47,206 nt of DNA from Desulforadius tongensis (GTDB taxonomy: Bacteria > Bacillota > Desulfotomaculia > Desulfotomaculales > Desulfohalotomaculaceae). Positions 43,348 through 47,206 of this stretch are shown piece after piece (position 1 is the stretch's first letter; each line of letters opens with the position of its first letter). A program made the translations under genes and the position numbers. The stretch spans positions 1-47,206 of the forward strand of contig NZ_JAFBCW010000019.1 of NCBI RefSeq assembly GCF_016907915.1, in the 5' to 3' direction. The notes under the pieces are model-generated. The model did no database searches, had not been told where the DNA came from, and saw only the letters and a program-made list of their open reading frames with translations.

Positions 43348-44679
43348 CTAAAACTTGGTTAGGTATTCCTCCAGCTCCCAAGGATGAACCTGCATGCGGT
43401 AGCGATCCCACTCTATTCTTTTGGCTTCCATAAAGCGGTTGTATACATGGGGACCAAGGGCATCTTTAATTACCGGGTCCTTGGCTAATTCTTCCATCGC
43501 TTCCCGTAGGTTTTCGGGTAAACAGGCTATACCCTGCTCCCTGCGTTCTTCCTCTGTCATCTCATATATGTTTTGGTCGCAGGAAGGCGGTGGAGCAATT
43601 TTATTTTTAATACCATCCAGACCGGCACGTAAGCACACTGCCAAAGCCAAGTATGGATTGCAGGATGGATCCGGGCTTCTCAGTTCCACACGGGTGGACA
43701 TACCTCTTTTGGCCGGAATACGAATCAGCGGACTGCGGTTTCGGGCAGACCAGGCAATATACACCGGTGCTTCGTACCCGGCTACCAAGCGCTTATATGA
43801 ATTAACCTGGGGGTTGGTTATTGCTGTAATGGCCCGGGCATGCTTTATCAACCCGCCTATATAGTACATGGCAGTTTCACTCAGCTTGCTGTCGGTGCTG
43901 GGATCGTAAAAAGCATTTTCGCCATTTTTCATCAGCGACATATTCATATGCATGCCCGAACCGTTGATACCAAATACCGGTTTGGGCATAAAGGTTGCGT
44001 GCAGCCCATGCCTTTGGGCAATGGTTCGTACTACAAACTTAAAGGTAACAATTTTATCAGCTACATCCAAAGCATCGGAATATTTAAAATCAATTTCATG
44101 CTGGCCCGGGGCCACTTCGTGGTGAGATGCTTCTACTTCAAAGCCCATATCTTCCAGCATCAGCACCATATCCCGGCGGGCATCTTCACCCAGGTCAACC
44201 GGCGTCATATCAAAGTAACCGGCCCGGTCATGGGTAATGGTGGTTGGTTTACCATCCGAATCCACGTGGAACAGGAAAAATTCTGCCTCGGGACCAACGT
44301 TCATGGTATATCCCATTTCTTCCGCCTCGGCCAGCGCCCGGCGCAAAACATACCGGGGATCACCGATAAAGGGTGTGCCATCACTGTTGTAAATATCGCA
44401 AATCAAGCGGGCGGTAGCCCCTTCCCGCGGCTTCCAGGGAAATATCTGAAAGGTGTTGGGATCAGGGCGCAGGTACATGTCGGATTCTTCAATGCGCACA
44501 AAACCTTCGATGGATGATCCGTCAAACATCAATTCGTTGTTTAACGCTTTATCCAGCTGTTCCACTGTAATGGCTACGTTTTTTAACACGCCGAAAATAT
44601 CGGTAAACTGTAAACGAACAAATTTTACATCCCGCTCTTTACATAAGGCCTTCACATCTGCTGCTGTTAGCTTTGGCAC
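43348..44679 (-). CDS. glnA: glutamine synthetase type I (second copy)
   Basis: Makes glutamine from glutamate, ammonia and ATP. 443 residues, the GSI-alpha length. The N-terminal beta-grasp is followed by [20 protein letters not shown] with the feedback Arg seen in Gram-positive enzymes. Metal and ammonia sites are in [22 protein letters not shown] and [34 protein letters not shown] is the usual C-terminal block (in part). Start GTG 44679 behind GAGAGGTGTGAGCC. Its leader has ANTAR hairpins. A near-copy lies just upstream. Confidence 0.97.
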   Translation of the reverse strand: MPKLTAADVKALCKERDVKFVRLQFTDIFGVLKNVAITVEQLDKALNNELMFDGSSIEGFVRIEESDMYLRPDPNTFQIFPWKPREGATARLICDIYNSDGTPFIGDPRYVLRRALAEAEEMGYTMNVGPEAEFFLFHVDSDGKPTTITHDRAGYFDMTPVDLGEDARRDMVLMLEDMGFEVEASHHEVAPGQHEIDFKYSDALDVADKIVTFKFVVRTIAQRHGLHATFMPKPVFGINGSGMHMNMSLMKNGENAFYDPSTDSKLSETAMYYIGGLIKHARAITAITNPQVNSYKRLVAGYEAPVYIAWSARNRSPLIRIPAKRGMSTRVELRSPDPSCNPYLALAVCLRAGLDGIKNKIAPPPSCDQNIYEMTEEERREQGIACLPENLREAMEELAKDPVIKDALGPHVYNRFMEAKRIEWDRYRMQVHPWELEEYLTKF

Positions 44680-44730
44680 TACGGCTCACACCTCTCGTTA
44701 AATTTTCTTAATATTATAACACAATAACAC

Positions 44731-44814
44731 AAAAGAGGCCTTGCCCGTAATGCACACAGCATTACCGCAGAGGCCCCATTGCCTTTCTTAACACCGCTAC
44801 GCCGTTGTAACGGT
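44731..44814 (-). ncRNA. ANTAR-type antiterminator leader of the second glnA
   Basis: Hairpin 1 (44814-44793): stem ACCGTTAC with GTAGCGGT, hexaloop AACGGC. Linker of 8 bases. Hairpin 2 (44784-44771): stem AGGC with GCCT, hexaloop AATGGG. Both loops have A at position 1 and G at 4, the ANTAR recognition rule. Hairpin 2 overlaps the left arm of a terminator ending GGCCTCTTTT (44775-44731), so the two are mutually exclusive. An ANTAR protein is encoded 1.7 kb upstream at 46465-47052. Confidence 0.85.
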
Positions 44815-44833
44815 ATATTTAGGTTGTGATTCT

Positions 44834-44862
44834 ATTATAGTATAGCACAGTATTTTATGCAA
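44834..44862 (-). promoter_or_regulatory. sigma-A promoter of the second glnA
   Basis: TTGCAT (44862-44857), 17-base spacer, TATAAT (44839-44834): a strong match. It lies 20 bases before the first ANTAR hairpin. Confidence 0.85.
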
Positions 44863-44895
44863 TGTTAGTGTTTTTTGCAAGAATGCTGTATACAT

Positions 44896-44928
44896 AAAAA
44901 ATACCCTTCCCCAAAAAGGAGAAGGGTA
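44896..44928 (-). terminator. intrinsic terminator of the first glnA
   Basis: TACCCTTC (44928-44921) pairs with GAAGGGTA (44909-44902), then six T residues. A further small hairpin AAAGCCCT/AGGGCTTT overlaps the glnA stop at 44951-44971. Confidence 0.85.
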
Positions 44929-44966
44929 ATAGAAAGGATGGTTTACATTAAAGCCCTTAGAGGGCT

Positions 44967-46301
44967 TTAAAACATTGTCAGGTAATTTTCCACTTCCCAC
45001 GGTGTAACCTGTAAGCGGAATTCTTCCCATTCTTTTAATTTTGCTTCCACAAATTTTTTAAATATATGTTCACCAAGGGCACTGCGAATGACCCGGTTTT
45101 TAGCTAATTCTTCCACCGCCTCGGGCAGGCTGGCCGGTAGGTTATCAATACCCTGCTTTTCCCTTTCGGCCGCGGTCATATCGTAAATGTTGGTGCTGCA
45201 GGCAGCAGGCGGCTGCAGGTTGTTTTTTATGCCGTCTAAACCAGCTTTCAGCATTACCGCAATGGCCAGGTAGGGGTTGCAGGATGGGTCCGGGCTGCGC
45301 AGTTCTACCCTGGTGGAAATTCCCCGTTTGGCCGGGATGCGAATTACGGCGCTGCGGTTGCTGCCGGACCAGGCTAAATATACCGGCGCTTCGTAACCGG
45401 GCACCAGCCGCTTGTAGGAGTTTACTGTGGGGTTGGTTACCGCGGTAACGGCCCGGGCATGTTTTAAAAGCCCGGCAATATAATTATAAGCGATTTGGCT
45501 GAGCTGATCCGGTGCCTCTGGATCATAGAAGGCATTTTTACCATCCAGGGTCATCAATGACTGGTTGGAGTGCATACCGGAACCATTGATACCATAAATG
45601 GGTTTGGGCATAAAGGTGGCATGCAGCCCATGGCGCTGGGCAATGGTACGAACCACAAATTTAAAGGTTACAATTTTATCTGCCACGTCCAGGGCATCGG
45701 AATATTTAAAGTCAATTTCGTGCTGGCCCGGGGCTACCTCATGGTGGGAGGCCTCTATTTCATACCCCATTTCTTCCAGCGTCAGCACCATGTGCCGACG
45801 GGCATTTTCACCCAAATCAATGGGGGACATGTCAAAATATCCCGCCCGGTCATGGGTTTCCAGCGTGGGGCGACCTTCATCATCCACCTGGAACAGGAAA
45901 AACTCCAGTTCCGGCCCCACCGCCATGGTGTAGCCCATTTCTCTAGCTTCCTGCAGTACTTTTTTCAGCGCGTTTCTGGGACAACCGCTAAAGGGGGTGC
46001 CGTCAGGTTTATAAATGTCGCAGATTAATCTGGCCACCGCCCCTTCCCTCGGCCGCCAGGGAAAAACTGCAAAGGTACTGGGATCGGGACGCAGGTACAT
46101 ATCGGATTCTTCAATACGCACAAATCCATGAATAGATGAACCGTCAAACATTAACTCCCCATCCAGCGCCTTTTCCAGCTGTTCTACAGTTATGGCCACG
46201 TTTTTTAGTACCCCGGTAATATCGGTAAACTGGAGTCGGATAAATTTCACCCCTGCCTCACGGGCCTTTTCCATTACTTCTTGTTTAAGCTGCTCATTCA
46301 T
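44967..46301 (-). CDS. glnA: glutamine synthetase type I (first copy)
   Basis: 444 residues, GSI-alpha type, closely similar to the copy at 43348 (many blocks identical, e.g. [20 protein letters not shown]). It has the same [29 protein letters not shown] and [20 protein letters not shown] motifs. The ATG 46301 follows AGAAAGGTGGATAACCG. Expression appears to be controlled by the ANTAR leader at 46355-46436, and the ANTAR gene sits directly upstream, so the two may be cotranscribed. Two copies may differ in condition of expression rather than chemistry. Confidence 0.97.
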   Translation of the reverse strand: MNEQLKQEVMEKAREAGVKFIRLQFTDITGVLKNVAITVEQLEKALDGELMFDGSSIHGFVRIEESDMYLRPDPSTFAVFPWRPREGAVARLICDIYKPDGTPFSGCPRNALKKVLQEAREMGYTMAVGPELEFFLFQVDDEGRPTLETHDRAGYFDMSPIDLGENARRHMVLTLEEMGYEIEASHHEVAPGQHEIDFKYSDALDVADKIVTFKFVVRTIAQRHGLHATFMPKPIYGINGSGMHSNQSLMTLDGKNAFYDPEAPDQLSQIAYNYIAGLLKHARAVTAVTNPTVNSYKRLVPGYEAPVYLAWSGSNRSAVIRIPAKRGISTRVELRSPDPSCNPYLAIAVMLKAGLDGIKNNLQPPAACSTNIYDMTAAEREKQGIDNLPASLPEAVEELAKNRVIRSALGEHIFKKFVEAKLKEWEEFRLQVTPWEVENYLTMF

Positions 46302-46354
46302 CGGTTATCCACCTTTCTTAAAAAATTTGTCAGTTTAATACCTTCTAATAAATT

Positions 46355-46436
46355 AAAAAAACCTTTGCTAAAAGAGATAAACGTCCCTTTTACGCAAAGG
46401 CATCCTTGCCTGTCATCGGAGCACCCCATTGTACTC
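46355..46436 (-). ncRNA. ANTAR-type antiterminator leader of the first glnA
   Basis: Hairpin 1 (46436-46419): stem GAGTAC with GTGCTC, hexaloop AATGGG. Linker of 7 bases. Hairpin 2 (46411-46398): stem AGGC with GCCT, hexaloop AAGGAT. Both loops fit A1-G4. The terminator arm CCTTTGC (46400-46394) overlaps hairpin 2 and pairs with GCAAAGG (46368-46362), extended by TAAAAG/CTTTTA and followed by seven T residues. Binding of the ANTAR dimer should block termination. It starts 28 bases after the stop of the ANTAR gene. Confidence 0.9.
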
Positions 46437-46464
46437 AACTGCTTATTTACTTCAGCTTTTATTG

Positions 46465-47052
46465 CTACAGCTCATTGCGCAGGTTATGGGCCATAATCAC
46501 CGCCTCGGCCACCGCCCGCATACTGACCCGCTTGTTCATGCTTTGCTTCTGCAATTTTTTAAACGCCTGAGCCTCGGTAAGACCCATTGTTTCCATTAAA
46601 ATACCCTTGGCCCTTTCAATCACCTTGCGGCTTTCCAACTTCTCTTCCAATTGTTTGATTTTTCGCTGCAGTTTAACCATTTCATGGTAATTGGCCAGTG
46701 CCAGCTCCACCGCCGGAACCAAATGGCTTTCGTCTATGGGTTTTATTAAAAAGCTCTGCACACCGGCATTTACAGCTTTATCTATTAACTCCTGTTGGTA
46801 ACTGTTAGCCGTTAAAATTACCGGGGCCAGGTTGTCCTCATTTAGTATTTTAGCCACTTCAACCCCTTCCATGCCGGGTATTGAAGCCTCTATTATCACT
46901 AAATCCGGCTGCCTTGCCCGTACCAATTTGATGGCTGTTACTCCATCAACCGCCTCACCAATAACTAAATAACCCACTTTGCTCAAAATTGACTTTGAAT
47001 TTTTTCTCCAGTTGGCATCATTATCAACCAGGATAATTCGCTGGCCGGACAT
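46465..47052 (-). CDS. ANTAR-domain response regulator (transcription antiterminator)
   Basis: 195 residues. Residues about 1-120 form a receiver domain (ILVDND pocket, switch in ILTANS, KPID). Then a coiled coil about 125-150 (MVKLQRKIKQLEEKLESRK), then the ANTAR RNA-binding domain about 148-190 (RAKGILMETMGLTEAQAFKKLQ). The phospho-acceptor position is Glu55 in LVIIEASIPG instead of Asp, so activation by a kinase is doubtful. I start at the ATG 47052, behind GAGGTGAGCTCC. Both glnA leaders carry its expected RNA target. Confidence 0.93.
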   Translation of the reverse strand: MSGQRIILVDNDANWRKNSKSILSKVGYLVIGEAVDGVTAIKLVRARQPDLVIIEASIPGMEGVEVAKILNEDNLAPVILTANSYQQELIDKAVNAGVQSFLIKPIDESHLVPAVELALANYHEMVKLQRKIKQLEEKLESRKVIERAKGILMETMGLTEAQAFKKLQKQSMNKRVSMRAVAEAVIMAHNLRNEL

Positions 47053-47112
47053 GGAGCTCACCTCACTCCATCGCATCTAATCACAATGGTATTATGTAAA
47101 ATTATAAAGGAA
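47053..47112 (-). promoter_or_regulatory. short upstream region of the ANTAR gene with a -10 box
   Basis: TATAAT occurs at 47106-47101 on the minus strand, but the expected -35 place (about 47124-47129) lies inside the intron end, with no TTGACA-like sequence there. Ribosome site GAGGTGAG is next to the start. Confidence 0.4.
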
Positions 47113-47206
47113 GATCGAGTAGGAGGGAGTGATTAACTCCCGTCCTCTCACACCACCGTACGTACCGTTCGGTATACGGCGGTTCATGTTGTGGAACGAA
47201 GTTCAT
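47113..47206 (-). mobile_element. 3' end of a group IIC-like intron (domains V and VI), partial
   Basis: On the minus strand CCGCCGTA (47182-47175) pairs with TACGGTGG (47160-47153), with an inner TACC/GGTA stem, a GAAC-type cap and a CG bulge: this is group II intron domain V with a CGC-type catalytic triad, as in group IIC introns. Domain VI follows as GGGAGT/ACTCCC with the bulged-A candidate, ending near CCTACTCGATC at 47114. The intron body and any reverse transcriptase lie beyond the right edge. Confidence 0.75.

Noticed and set aside
43840-44517. Plus-strand frame of 225 codons opposite glnA
   Set aside because: It mirrors the conserved glutamine synthetase, has no ribosome binding site, and a similar shadow (45570-46028) lies opposite the other copy, so it arises from the codon pattern.

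Overview
The window looks like chromosome of an anaerobic Gram-positive Clostridium-class bacterium. A Desulfotomaculum-like member of the Peptococcaceae is my best guess, by inference from gene content and codon usage only. Points for this are a CIRCE-controlled groESL, a T-box leader, ANTAR-controlled glnA genes, a selenocysteine formate dehydrogenase with an NrfD-type membrane subunit, ferredoxin-type split glutamate synthase genes, and consensus AGGAGG-like ribosome binding sites with frequent TTG/GTG starts. Nearly every gene is on the minus strand; only fdhD and one 65-codon orphan are on the plus strand.

Layout, left to right. 1-1000: AT-rich mobile-element debris (end of a probable mutator-type IS inside an istB fragment), a small zinc-ribbon membrane protein and a palindromic operator-like site. 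1026-4259: tRNA-Thr(CGT), then an operon EamA transporter - methylguanine-DNA methyltransferase - HAD nucleotidase, then cysK. 4306-6419: groES-groEL with CIRCE. 6605-20004: a molybdopterin/formate dehydrogenase island: moaB, fdhD, a ModE-like regulator, two moeA genes (one fused to a periplasmic-binding-protein-like domain), then tatA - fdnG (Sec) - fdnH - nrfD-type subunit - fdhE - tatC. Upstream of it lies a 5-formyltetrahydrofolate cyclo-ligase gene with a one-base frameshift. 20118-22362: ACT-domain protein and phenylacetate-CoA ligase under a T-box. 22384-26663: a radical SAM/PDZ/DUF512-like protein, a DnaA-box cluster, and tsaD, rimI, tsaB, tsaE for tRNA t6A synthesis and ribosomal acetylation. 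26759-30723: a Spo0F-like receiver, an amidohydrolase, a class I glutamine amidotransferase-like hydrolase, mazEF and an orphan ilvN. 30889-47052: a nitrogen-assimilation block: lipA and lpdA, three separate genes for the domains of a ferredoxin-linked glutamate synthase, gltD, full-length gltB, two glutamine synthetases and an ANTAR-domain antiterminator. 47113-47206: the 3' end of a group IIC-like intron.

How the parts fit. The formate dehydrogenase is assembled with bis-MGD cofactor (MoaB, MoeA), sulfurated through FdhD, matured by FdhE and exported by TatA/TatC encoded in the same cluster. The nitrogen block makes glutamine (two GlnA) and recycles it to glutamate (GltBD and the split enzyme). 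Both glnA leaders carry the tandem hexaloop hairpins (A at loop position 1, G at position 4) recognised by ANTAR proteins, each overlapping an intrinsic terminator, and the ANTAR gene lies directly upstream of the first one. Its receiver domain has Glu where the phospho-accepting Asp is expected.

The least explained element is the gltB leader (about 42924-43263). It has a terminator-like hairpin, then a 28-codon ORF behind a consensus Shine-Dalgarno sequence, overlapping a 12-bp and a 9-bp stem that together could form a pseudoknot. A decayed 3' end of a third glutamine synthetase gene lies in front of the split glutamate synthase operon.
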